Below, piece after piece: positions 46,150-54,596 of a stretch of 64,000 bases of DNA. Origin of the DNA: Gemmatimonadota bacterium (GTDB taxonomy: Bacteria > Gemmatimonadota > Gemmatimonadetes > Palauibacterales > Palauibacteraceae); contig JAJEEM010000064.1 in assembly GCA_022820995.1 (NCBI GenBank), positions 98,467-162,466 on the forward strand, given 5' to 3'. Position numbers and translations under genes: made by a program. The notes beneath the pieces are model-generated. The model did no database searches and was not told the origin of the DNA. It saw nothing but the letters and a program-made list of their open reading frames with translations. Position 1 is the first letter of the stretch. Each line of letters opens with the position of its first letter.

Positions 46150-46157
46150 TGCGAGGA

Positions 46158-46775
46158 TCAGACCCAGCGGCCGCCGTGGAGTTGGAGGACGAAGGGGTTG
46201 GTGTCGCGTTCCAGCCCCACGGTGGTCTCGGGGCCGTGGCCGGGGTGGAGGCGGGTCTCGGGCGGTAGCGTCAGCACCTGCGACCGGATGGACTCCATGA
46301 GCGTGCCGTAGTCCCCGTTCGGGAGATCCGTCCGTCCGATCGAGCCCCGGAAGATCACGTCCCCCACGATCGCCACGGGATGCGAAGTGGAGACGAACAT
46401 CACGTGTCCCGGAGCGTGGCCGGGCACGAACGCGACTTCGAACTCCGAGCCGCCGAAGGCGATGTTCGTGCCGGGGACCAGGTCGATGTCGGGCGGCGGC
46501 GGCTCTACGCAGGGCACCCCGAAGGCGAGGGCCTGATTCGCGATGTTGTCGTAGAGCGGCCGGTCCAGCGGATGAAGGTAGATGGGCGCCCCCGTCTCCG
46601 CCTTCGCCTCCTTGAGGCCATCGATGTGGTCCAGGTGGGCGTGCGTGACGAGGAGCGCCGCGATGTCCAGGTCGCGGGCGCGCGCCTCGGCCAGCGCCTC
46701 CGGGGTCGCGGCGCCGGGATCCACCAGCAGCCCGGTGCGGCCGTCCTCGCAGACGACCAGCAGCGTGTTCTGCAC
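46158..46775 (-). CDS. MBL-fold metallohydrolase (glyoxalase II-like)
   Basis: A 205-residue protein with the metal motif THAHLDHIDG, the later His in PGHAPGHVMFV, Asp in IVGDVIFRGSIGR and HPGHGPET, the full binuclear set of the hydroxyacylglutathione-hydrolase-like group. Homology-like sequence (KIEILTFTGGPF) continues in frame upstream to about 46811 but without ATG, GTG or TTG, so the assigned GTG at 46775 may truncate the protein; a rare ATC or ATT start is possible. Confidence 0.88.
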   Translation of the reverse strand: MQNTLLVVCEDGRTGLLVDPGAATPEALAEARARDLDIAALLVTHAHLDHIDGLKEAKAETGAPIYLHPLDRPLYDNIANQALAFGVPCVEPPPPDIDLVPGTNIAFGGSEFEVAFVPGHAPGHVMFVSTSHPVAIVGDVIFRGSIGRTDLPNGDYGTLMESIRSQVLTLPPETRLHPGHGPETTVGLERDTNPFVLQLHGGRWV

Positions 46776-46938
46776 GAACGGTCCGCCCGTGAACGTCAGA
46801 ATCTCGATCTTGCCCCCTCGGTTACGCCCACCATGGCCGCTTTTCGGCCCTCCGTGCGGGTGGGGCGGAGTCTATCCGCGGCGCCGCGGGGCGGCAACGG
46901 ATTTGCCTTTCCGAACGCGCCGGACGCAGGATTGCGCG

Positions 46939-48297
46939 ATGAACCTCACCCCTCGGCGCGCGGACCTCGCGCGCATGCTGCGCCTGGCCCTCCCGATTGT
47001 GACCGTCCAGGTCGGCATCATGATGATGGGCACGGTGGACACGCTCATGGTCGGCCACCTGTCGGCGACGGATCTCGCCGCGGTCGGCCTGGGCAACATC
47101 TATTTCTTCCAGATCGCCGTGTTCGGGATGGGCGTGCTCATGGCCCTCGATCCCATCGTCGCGCAGGGAGTGGGGGCGGGAGACCATGAATCCGCCGCCA
47201 GAGGAATCCAACGGGCACTCGTCCTCACCTTTTTTCTGACCGCGCTCACGTCCCTGCTCTTCCTGCCCGCCGCGCGCGTCTTCGCCTTCCTGCGCCAGCC
47301 CGCGGACGTCGTGCCGGTGGCCGGAGGGTACGCGCTGGGATCGATCCCCGGGATGTTCCCCTTCTACGCGTTCGTCGTGCTGCGCCAGAGTCTGCAGGCG
47401 ATGCATCGCGTGGCGCCGATCGTGTGGACGATCGCGGGGGCGAACCTTCTGAACGCCTTCCTCAACTGGGTGCTGATCTACGGGAATCTCGGCGTCCCGC
47501 AATTGGGGGCCGTGGGCTCGGCGTGGGGGTCGAGTCTCGCGCGCTGGTGCATGGCGGCGGCGCTGCTGGCGCTCTCCTGGCGTTCGATGCGTCCCTACCT
47601 GGGCCGGTTTCGGCGCGAGGCCTTCGACCGGCGCGCCCTCGTGCGCATGGTGCGGCTCGGCACGCCGATCGGCTTTCAGCAGCAGCTCGAGTTCGGGGCG
47701 TTTGCCGTGATCGGCGTCATGATGGGCTGGCTCGGCACCGAGGCGATGGCGGGGCACCAGATCGCGCTGAACCTCGCTGCGCTCACCTTCATGGTGCCGT
47801 TCGGGATCGCGGCCGCCTCCGCCGTCCGGGTGGGCCACGCCGTCGGCCAGGAGGACATGGACGGGGCGCGCCGGGCCGCCGCAGCCGGGATCCAGCTCAG
47901 CGGCGTCTTCATGCTCGTGACCGCCACGGCCTTCCTCCTTTACCCCCGCTTCTGGGCCGGCCTGTACTCGCACGATCTCCCGGTCATCGCGATCGCCGCG
48001 TCCCTCATCCCCATCGCCGGCGTCTTCCAGGTCACCGATGGCCTCCAGACCGTGGCGGCCGGGGTGCTGCGCGGCGCCGGCGACACCTTCACGCCTTTCC
48101 TCGTCAACGCCCTCGGCTTCTGGCTGCTCGGCGTGCCGGTGAGCTACTTCCTCGCCTTCCACGCCGACTGGGGCCCGCGTGGCCTCTGGTGGGGCCTGGC
48201 CGCCGGACTCGCCGCGGTGGCCGTCCTCCTCTTCGCCCGCCTGCGCCGCGTCCTGCGCCGCGGGGTGCGTCGCGTAGCGATCGACACAACGATCTAA
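46939..48297 (+). CDS. MATE-family efflux transporter
   Basis: A 452-residue membrane protein with 12 hydrophobic segments. Family motifs: LALPIVTVQVGIMMMGTVDTLMVGHLS at the N-terminus (first TM), and the equivalent second-half segment RLGTPIGFQQQLEFGAFAVIGVMMGWLG, plus AVRVGHAVGQ. It exports cationic drugs or metabolites with Na+ or H+. ATG at 46939. Its stop is immediately followed by the repeat array before the second DUF4143 gene. Confidence 0.92.
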   Translation: MNLTPRRADLARMLRLALPIVTVQVGIMMMGTVDTLMVGHLSATDLAAVGLGNIYFFQIAVFGMGVLMALDPIVAQGVGAGDHESAARGIQRALVLTFFLTALTSLLFLPAARVFAFLRQPADVVPVAGGYALGSIPGMFPFYAFVVLRQSLQAMHRVAPIVWTIAGANLLNAFLNWVLIYGNLGVPQLGAVGSAWGSSLARWCMAAALLALSWRSMRPYLGRFRREAFDRRALVRMVRLGTPIGFQQQLEFGAFAVIGVMMGWLGTEAMAGHQIALNLAALTFMVPFGIAAASAVRVGHAVGQEDMDGARRAAAAGIQLSGVFMLVTATAFLLYPRFWAGLYSHDLPVIAIAASLIPIAGVFQVTDGLQTVAAGVLRGAGDTFTPFLVNALGFWLLGVPVSYFLAFHADWGPRGLWWGLAAGLAAVAVLLFARLRRVLRRGVRRVAIDTTI

Positions 48298-48299
48298 CC

Positions 48300-48375
48300 T
48301 TTCAGATGGACGCCGCTTGACTTTCAATTGGTCGACATAAAAATTTCAATTGGGCGGTAATAAAATTTCAATCGG
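48300..48375. repeat. Exact 22-bp periodic direct-repeat array upstream of the second DUF4143 gene
   Basis: Four units with cores TTTCAGATGG (48300), TTTCAATTGG (48322), TTTCAATTGG (48344) and TTTCAATCGG (48366), each exactly 22 bases apart, with different sequence between cores. The array starts two bases after the MATE stop and ends about 35 bases before the coding start. It is AT-rich against the surroundings. It parallels the ~24-base array at 19061-19170 in front of the other DUF4143 gene but with a different core. Confidence 0.85.
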
Positions 48376-48410
48376 TCACACTGCGACCTTAGTGCGGGAG
48401 CCCTGACATT

Positions 48411-49631
48411 CTGTATCGCCGTTTCGTTGAGGACCGGATCGTGGAGGCCGTCGCGGATACGCGAGTCGTGTTGCTCTGCGGCCCTCGCCAGTCAGGCAAA
48501 ACCACGCTGGCACAGCAGATCGCGGGCACCGAGATCCCGTTCTACACGCTCGACGACGCCATCACCCTCAATGCCGCCGCCACCGACCCCATCGGTTTCG
48601 TGCGCGGCCTCGACCGGGCCGTGATCGATGAGATCCAGCGGGTCCCGGACCTCCTGCTTGCGATCAAGACCTCCGTGGACACCGATCCCCGCCCGGGACG
48701 CTTTCTGCTAACCGGATCCGCGAACCTGATGACACTGCCTCGGGTCGCGGATTCCCTCGCGGGCCGCATGGAAACCATCCGTCTTCTGCCCCTCGCTCAG
48801 GCGGAGTTGCGAGGAACCCGATCCGGATTCCTGGAGCGCGCGTTCGCGGGCGACGCTCCGGTCTCCACCGACCCCGCCGTGGGCGCCGACCTCCTGGACA
48901 TCGTTCTCGCCGGAGGATATCCCGAAGCGCTGACCCGTTCGACCTCGCGTCGCCGCCGCCGATGGCACCTGAACTACGTCGAAGCGATCCTGCAACGCGA
49001 TGTCCGCGACATCGCCCGCATCGACCAACTGCAGTCCATGCCGAAGCTCCTGCGCGTCCTCGCGGAACATTCCGGGCACCTCGTGAACTACTCGAGCTTC
49101 GGCTCGGCGCTCGGAATGAACCACGTCACCATTCGCAGGTACGTCGGCATACTCGAAGACCTGTTTCTCGTTCGGACGCTGCAACCCTGGTATTCGAACG
49201 CCCTGAAGCGTCTCCTGAAGTCCCCGAAGCTGCACTTCCTTGATTCCGGATTACTGGCATCGTTGAGCCAGCTGTCGCTCGAGAAACTGTGTGGCGACCG
49301 GACGCGGTTCGGCCCGCTGCTGGAGACCTTCGTGGTCGGCGAACTGCTGAAGCTCGCGAGTTGGGCGGACGGTCCCATCACGTTTTTCCATTTCCGGGAC
49401 AAGGAGCGCAACGAGGTCGACATCGTGTTGGAAGATGGGGGCGGGAGAGTCGTCGGAATCGAGGTGAAGGCGTCCGCCACCGTCTCACGTCGCGATTTTG
49501 CCGGCCTGGAGCGCCTCAAGGCCGCCTGCGGCGACCGCTTTGCGCAGGGGCTGGTTCTTCACGACCACGATCAGACGATCCCGTTCGGCCGTCGTCTGAC
49601 CGCGGCGCCCATCTCGACACTCTGGTCCTGA
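48411..49631 (+). CDS. AAA-type ATPase with DUF4143/PD-(D/E)XK-like C-terminus (second copy)
   Basis: A protein of about 406 residues. N-terminal YRRFVEDRIVEAVADTRVV, Walker A CGPRQSGKTTLAQQ, Walker B AVIDEIQRV and sensor LLTGSANL; the C-terminal half contains a nuclease-like core NEVDIVLEDGGGRVVGIEVKAS (Glu-x-Lys). The frame homologous to other family members begins at CTG 48411; GTG at 48441 is the first standard start. It differs clearly from the copy at 17.8 kb. Function unsettled; possible toxin or mobile-element link. Confidence 0.85.
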   Translation: MYRRFVEDRIVEAVADTRVVLLCGPRQSGKTTLAQQIAGTEIPFYTLDDAITLNAAATDPIGFVRGLDRAVIDEIQRVPDLLLAIKTSVDTDPRPGRFLLTGSANLMTLPRVADSLAGRMETIRLLPLAQAELRGTRSGFLERAFAGDAPVSTDPAVGADLLDIVLAGGYPEALTRSTSRRRRRWHLNYVEAILQRDVRDIARIDQLQSMPKLLRVLAEHSGHLVNYSSFGSALGMNHVTIRRYVGILEDLFLVRTLQPWYSNALKRLLKSPKLHFLDSGLLASLSQLSLEKLCGDRTRFGPLLETFVVGELLKLASWADGPITFFHFRDKERNEVDIVLEDGGGRVVGIEVKASATVSRRDFAGLERLKAACGDRFAQGLVLHDHDQTIPFGRRLTAAPISTLWS

Positions 49632-49731
49632 CGCGCTCCGCTGCGCACCACGATCCGGCACTCCCTACAACGTGACCATGGCGCCGTGTGTCCCATCTAA
49701 CGAATGACGGACGAACACGGGCGGGGTTTCC

Positions 49732-50571
49732 ATGAGTACACGAAAACGATTCGAGCGGCGGTTCCGGCTTTTCCTTCTCGCGGCCCTTCCGGGCGCCATC
49801 GCGGGCTTCGCGCCCGCGGCGCTCGGCGCGCAGGCGGGCCATGTCCACTACCTGCGTTCCGTGCAGTACGACTTCCACGTGCCCGAGCGCTGGGCCGAGT
49901 TGCGCGACCGGATCGCGGCGCAGAGCAGCGCATCCATGGTCCTCCTCTTCGACAGCTCCCGGTCGATCATGATGCCGGATCCGGATGAGGAGAAGGCGAC
50001 GCCCCGCGGCGGACCCGGCGGTTCGGACCGGATGGACCGCCGCGCGCTCGGGATGGCGCTTCGACTCCGCATGGAATCCGCTTCGCGCAGCGATCAGGAG
50101 GACATGATCCAGGCCTACGTGGACTTCGGGAGCGGCGCGATGACGGAGACCCGCGAGTTCATGGGCCGCACGTTCCTGATCTCCGGGGACCGGACCACGT
50201 ATCCCTGGAAGCTCGGAACGGAACAGCGCGAGTTCCTCGGTTACATGGTTCAGCAGGCCACGGCCGTCCTCGACGGGGCGGAGATCGAAGCCTGGTTCAC
50301 GCCGCAGATCCCGGTACAGGCGGGCCCCGGCCCGTACGGCGGTCTTCCGGGGCTGATCCTCGTGCTCTCCGTCGACGGCGGACACCTCCTCTACTCCGCG
50401 ACCGAAGTGAACCTCGAGGGCCTCGGCGACGTCGCGATCGCCCCTCCGACGGAGGGCGAGATGGTCACGCGGCAGGAGTACGAGATCCTCGTGGCGGAGA
50501 AACTCGAGGAGATCCGGGCCACGCGCGGAGCCGGCAACCGGCGTCGTCCGTTCGACGGGGGGCTCCGATGA
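49732..50571 (+). CDS. GLPGLI-family exported protein
   Basis: A 279-residue protein with a signal peptide ending AALGAQ. The body contains the hallmark GGLPGLILVLSVDGG and an aromatic/beta pattern; GLPGLI proteins are typical of Bacteroidota and related phyla and sit beside TonB-dependent receptors. Here the stop overlaps the receptor ATG (ATGA), so the two should function together at the outer membrane. The exact role is unknown. Confidence 0.8.
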   Translation: MSTRKRFERRFRLFLLAALPGAIAGFAPAALGAQAGHVHYLRSVQYDFHVPERWAELRDRIAAQSSASMVLLFDSSRSIMMPDPDEEKATPRGGPGGSDRMDRRALGMALRLRMESASRSDQEDMIQAYVDFGSGAMTETREFMGRTFLISGDRTTYPWKLGTEQREFLGYMVQQATAVLDGAEIEAWFTPQIPVQAGPGPYGGLPGLILVLSVDGGHLLYSATEVNLEGLGDVAIAPPTEGEMVTRQEYEILVAEKLEEIRATRGAGNRRRPFDGGLR

Positions 50572-53444
50572 GGCGGCCGGCGATTCGCCCGATGTCTTCG
50601 GGGCGGCCGGGCACGATCCTGGCGCTGCTCGCGGGCGGACTCGTGTTCGCGGCCCTCGCCCCACGCCCCACCCACGCTCAGGCCGAGTACACGGTGAGCG
50701 GCATGATCGCCGACGCGGAGGGCGCGGGCCTCGGCGGCGCCATGGTCGTGGCGCTCGCGAAGCCCGATTCCGTGCTGACCCGCTTCACGACCTCCAGCGG
50801 CGACGGCGTCTTCGCCCTCGGAGATCTCGGACCCGGCGAGTACATCCTGCAGGTCACCCTGCTCGGATACGGCACGGTGCGGCAGGACCTCTCCCTCGCC
50901 GGCGAAGACATGAACGTCGGCACGATCAACCTCGAGGTGATGGCGGTGGAGGTGGATCCGCTCGTCGTCACCCTCGACCACGTCCCGTTCCTGAACCGGC
51001 GGGACACGCTGGGCTACAACGCGCTCGCCTTCAGGACACGCCCCAACGCGACGGTGGAGGACCTCCTCCGCCAGCTTCCGGGGATCGAGGTCGAGACCGA
51101 CGGCTCCATCACGGCGCAGGGCGAAGCGGTGGAGAACGTTCTCGTCGACGGAAGGGAGTTCTTCGGTGGCGACCCCACGATGGCGACCCAGAACCTGCCC
51201 GCCGAGGCCGTGGACCGCGTGGAGGTCTACGACAAGGAATCGGACATGGCCGAGTTCACGGGGATCGCCGACGGGGAGGAAGAGCGGACGATCAACCTGG
51301 AACTCAAGGAAGAGGCGCGGTCGGGCTACTTCGGGCGCACGTCCGGCGGACTCGGCGCGGACATGGAGAACGCATCCGTGACTCCCGGATTCGGCGAGGA
51401 TGTGGCTGCGCGGCTCCCCGCCGGCGGTGAATCCGGGACGGTGGCCGGGGGGATTCCGTACGCGGGAGCGCTGTCGATCAACCGTTTCTCCCCCACGACG
51501 CAACTCGCCCTCCTCGGAAGCGCGAACAACGTGAACCAGGCCGGGTTCGGGTGGGGCGACGCGATGTCGTTCGGCGGACGGGACTTCGGACGCGGCGGCG
51601 GGGGCGACGACGGGCTCACCGAGACCCGCATGCTGGCGTTCAACGTCAACCACGACTTCGGAGGCAACGACGACCACTGGATCCGGACGAGCTATCGCCT
51701 CAGCACGCTCGACAACTTCCAGAACGAGACTCGGAGGCAGGAGCAGCTCCTCGGCATGAGCGCTTCGTCCCTCGTGGACCGCGCCACGCGCACGGACACC
51801 GAAAACTCGAGCCACAGGGTCAACCTGAACTCCCAGTTCACCCTCTCCGAGGGCCACGAACTGCGGCTTCGCGGGAACCTGAACGCGCGCAACTCGCTCC
51901 TCGACCGCGTGGACTTCCAGGATACGCGCTCGGGGACCGGGCAGTTCCTCACCGCCGCGGCGACGAACTACGACGTGGACGGAGAAGACGTGGGCGGCGA
52001 TGCGCGTCTCACGTGGCGCAAGCGGCTCGACGACAGCGGGCGGAGCCTCTTCGCGGAGGCCCGGGTGAACCTCAGCGACTCCGACCGCCTCACGAACCTC
52101 GCGTCGTCGATCGAGGGCAACGTCGAGAACCCGCGCGCCCGGGCTGGCGACGTGCTCCAGGAGCAGACGAACGTCGGTCAGACGCTGACGCACTCGGTCC
52201 GCCTCTCGATGACGCAGCCGATGCCCTGGGAGTCCATGCTCGAGGTCTACGGCGAGCGGAGCGCGACCGCCGAGGACGAGAACCAGTCGGTGTTCGACAT
52301 CGGGTCTGACGGCCGGACGCTGAACCCCCTCCTCACCTCCGGGTTCGAGCGGACGTACAGCTACCTGCGCGGGGGCTTTCGCTTCAACCGCACGAGCGAG
52401 GCCGGACGGCTCGTGCTCGGACTGCGCCTGCAGGGTTCGGACCTGGAAGGGACGATCCTCGGTCGGAGCGAGGAGATCGCCAACGGATACACGCACGTGC
52501 TCCCCAACGCCGAATACCGGATGCAGGTCGACGACCGGCGCACGCTCCAGTTCCGGTACTCGACCTCCACGCGCGAACCGCGCATGACGGACCTTCAGCC
52601 CTTCGTCGACAATCGCGACCCGCTGCGCATCCGGACGGGGAACCCGGATCTGCAGCCCGAATACACGCACCGGCTGCGGACGGAATACCGGTTCTTCGAC
52701 ACGTTCAGTTTCGTCAATCTGTTCACGCACGCGAACGTCAGCTTCACGACGAACGACATCGCCCAGGCCCGCACGGTGACGGAGCGGGGGCTCCAGACCC
52801 TCTCGCCCGTGAACCTCGGGAGTTCGTGGTCGGCGAACGGCGGGGCGAGCTTCGGGAGGCCGCTGCGCTGGATGGGCGGGCAGGTGGACCTGAACTACGA
52901 CCTCCGCTACTCCAGCTCGAACGAACTCGTCAACGACCTCGAGAACCGGAGCCGGTCGCTGGACCACACGTTCGGGATCGAGCTCGAGAACCGCGCCAAG
53001 GAGGACTACGACGTGCGCGCCGGCGCCAAGCTGACGCTGAGCGACGTCAGCTATTCCCTGAACGAGGAGCTGAACGAGGACTACCTCACCTCCACGCTGT
53101 ACGGGATCGCCGACCTCCACATGGGGCCGTGGACGCTGGGCACGGAGTTCCAGTGGCGGCTCTACGACCAGGACCTGTTCGGCCCGGGGCGGAATGTCGC
53201 GCTGTGGGAGGCTTCGCTCCGGCGCCTCATCCTGAACGACCAGGCCGAGATCCGGCTGGTGGCGTTCGACATTCTGGGGCAGAATCAGGGCGTGTCGTAT
53301 ACGAATTCGCCCGGCTTCATCCAGGAGAGCCGCGTCGAGTCGCTCACGCAGTACGTGATGCTGAACTTCACCTGGTACCTCGGGAACCGCTCGATGTCCG
53401 GCGGGGGTGGCAGGGGTCGCGGCGGAGACGGGTTCCGGAGGTAG
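50568..53444 (+). CDS. TonB-dependent outer-membrane beta-barrel protein (GLPGLI partner)
   Basis: A 958-residue protein. Signal peptide ending PTHAQ, CarboxypepD_reg-like domain (GAMVVALAKPDSVLTRFTTS), plug-like region VEDLLRQLPGIEVETDGSI with NVLVDGREFFGGDP, then a long barrel of alternating strands. The terminal segment is Gly-rich (GGGGRGRGGDGFRR) instead of ending on an aromatic residue, suggesting a tail after the last strand. It belongs to the OMP_b-brl_3-like receptor group encoded with GLPGLI genes. Confidence 0.88.
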   Translation: MRRPAIRPMSSGRPGTILALLAGGLVFAALAPRPTHAQAEYTVSGMIADAEGAGLGGAMVVALAKPDSVLTRFTTSSGDGVFALGDLGPGEYILQVTLLGYGTVRQDLSLAGEDMNVGTINLEVMAVEVDPLVVTLDHVPFLNRRDTLGYNALAFRTRPNATVEDLLRQLPGIEVETDGSITAQGEAVENVLVDGREFFGGDPTMATQNLPAEAVDRVEVYDKESDMAEFTGIADGEEERTINLELKEEARSGYFGRTSGGLGADMENASVTPGFGEDVAARLPAGGESGTVAGGIPYAGALSINRFSPTTQLALLGSANNVNQAGFGWGDAMSFGGRDFGRGGGGDDGLTETRMLAFNVNHDFGGNDDHWIRTSYRLSTLDNFQNETRRQEQLLGMSASSLVDRATRTDTENSSHRVNLNSQFTLSEGHELRLRGNLNARNSLLDRVDFQDTRSGTGQFLTAAATNYDVDGEDVGGDARLTWRKRLDDSGRSLFAEARVNLSDSDRLTNLASSIEGNVENPRARAGDVLQEQTNVGQTLTHSVRLSMTQPMPWESMLEVYGERSATAEDENQSVFDIGSDGRTLNPLLTSGFERTYSYLRGGFRFNRTSEAGRLVLGLRLQGSDLEGTILGRSEEIANGYTHVLPNAEYRMQVDDRRTLQFRYSTSTREPRMTDLQPFVDNRDPLRIRTGNPDLQPEYTHRLRTEYRFFDTFSFVNLFTHANVSFTTNDIAQARTVTERGLQTLSPVNLGSSWSANGGASFGRPLRWMGGQVDLNYDLRYSSSNELVNDLENRSRSLDHTFGIELENRAKEDYDVRAGAKLTLSDVSYSLNEELNEDYLTSTLYGIADLHMGPWTLGTEFQWRLYDQDLFGPGRNVALWEASLRRLILNDQAEIRLVAFDILGQNQGVSYTNSPGFIQESRVESLTQYVMLNFTWYLGNRSMSGGGGRGRGGDGFRR

Positions 53445-53481
53445 CTCAGCCGGCGGCTGCCGGCGCAGGACGGGGCGCGCC

Positions 53482-54567
53482 ATGACCGAACCGAACGGGG
53501 GCCGGGTCGTATCGCTGGACGCGTTCCGGGGCCTGACGATCGCCTCGATGATCCTCGTCAACAATCCGGGCAGCTGGAGCTACGTCTACGCGCCCCTGGC
53601 CCACGCCGAGTGGCACGGCTGGACGCCGACCGACCTCATCTTCCCCTACTTCCTCTTCATCGTCGGCGTCGCGATCCCCTTCTCCTTCTCGCGCCGCCTC
53701 GCCGCAGGCGCGAACCGGAGCCGGCTGTTCCGGCACGTGATCCGGCGCTCGCTCATCCTCATCGGACTCGGACTCGCGATGCGGGCGATTCCGGACTTCG
53801 ACGTCTTCGACATGCGCCTCTACGGCGTGCTGCAGCGGATCGGCCTCGTCTACTGCGCCGCGGCGGCCCTCTACCTGTGGGGGTCCGCGCGAGTGCGGTG
53901 GGTCGTCGTGGGGGTGCTCCTCCTCGGGTACTGGGCCCTCCTCGCGGGGGACCTGACACCGGACGGGAACCTCGGAGCCCGGATCGACCGGGTCCTCATG
54001 GGCGACCGGCTGTGGCAGGGGACGTGGGACCCCGAGGGACTCCTCTCGACGCTGCCGGCCGTCGCGACCTCGCTACTGGGGATCTTCTGCGGCGAATGGC
54101 TGCGGTCGGACCGCTCCGGAATCGAGCTGTCGCGGGGCATGTGGGTCGCCGGCGGGCTGTTCGTCGTGGCCGGACTCGCGTGGGACACGGTGTTCCCGAT
54201 CAACAAGAACCTGTGGTCGAGTTCCTACGTCCTCTTCACCGCCGGGACGGCGCTGTTCCTGTTCGGCGCCATGTACTGGCTCATCGACGTGAAGCGGCTG
54301 CGCGGGGCGTGGGTGACGCCGCTCGTCATCTACGGGATGAACTCGATCGCGGTGTTCGTCGCCTCCGGCATGTTCGCCAAGACGCTCGCCCGCATCCGGG
54401 TCGGCGGCGACGAGGGCATGCCGCTGAGCGCGTGGCTGTACGAGAACGCCTTCCGGTCATGGGCGGGCGACTACGGCGGCTCGCTGGCCATGGCGCTGGC
54501 CCAGGTCGCCTTCTGGCTGGGCGTCATGTGGCTCCTCCACCGCCGCCGCCTCTACATCAGGATCTGA
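53482..54567 (+). CDS. HGSNAT/DUF5009-like membrane acyltransferase family protein
   Basis: A 361-residue membrane protein with about 10 hydrophobic segments. N-terminal RVVSLDAFRGLTIASMILVNN and HAEWHGWTPTDLIFPYFLFIVG match the heparan-alpha-glucosaminide N-acetyltransferase/NagX-like family; the conserved His (HAEWHGW) and Asp are present. Such proteins may move acetyl groups across the membrane to sugars. Start ATG at 53482, 37 bases after the receptor stop. The function in this organism is unproven. Confidence 0.8.
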   Translation: MTEPNGGRVVSLDAFRGLTIASMILVNNPGSWSYVYAPLAHAEWHGWTPTDLIFPYFLFIVGVAIPFSFSRRLAAGANRSRLFRHVIRRSLILIGLGLAMRAIPDFDVFDMRLYGVLQRIGLVYCAAAALYLWGSARVRWVVVGVLLLGYWALLAGDLTPDGNLGARIDRVLMGDRLWQGTWDPEGLLSTLPAVATSLLGIFCGEWLRSDRSGIELSRGMWVAGGLFVVAGLAWDTVFPINKNLWSSSYVLFTAGTALFLFGAMYWLIDVKRLRGAWVTPLVIYGMNSIAVFVASGMFAKTLARIRVGGDEGMPLSAWLYENAFRSWAGDYGGSLAMALAQVAFWLGVMWLLHRRRLYIRI

Positions 54568-54596
54568 CCCGCCCGATCCGACCTGCCCGGGAGGGG

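Noticed and set aside
46822..48327. Minus-strand open frame opposite the MATE gene
   Set aside because: Low-complexity, antisense to a clear transporter.
48300..48375. Possible CRISPR array or transposon end
   Set aside because: Four short cores at 22-base period, no inverted terminal repeats, no transposase.
50391..53564. Long minus-strand open frame (1057 codons)
   Set aside because: Antisense shadow of the TonB-type receptor; Arg/Pro/Val-rich translation without domains, caused by high GC.
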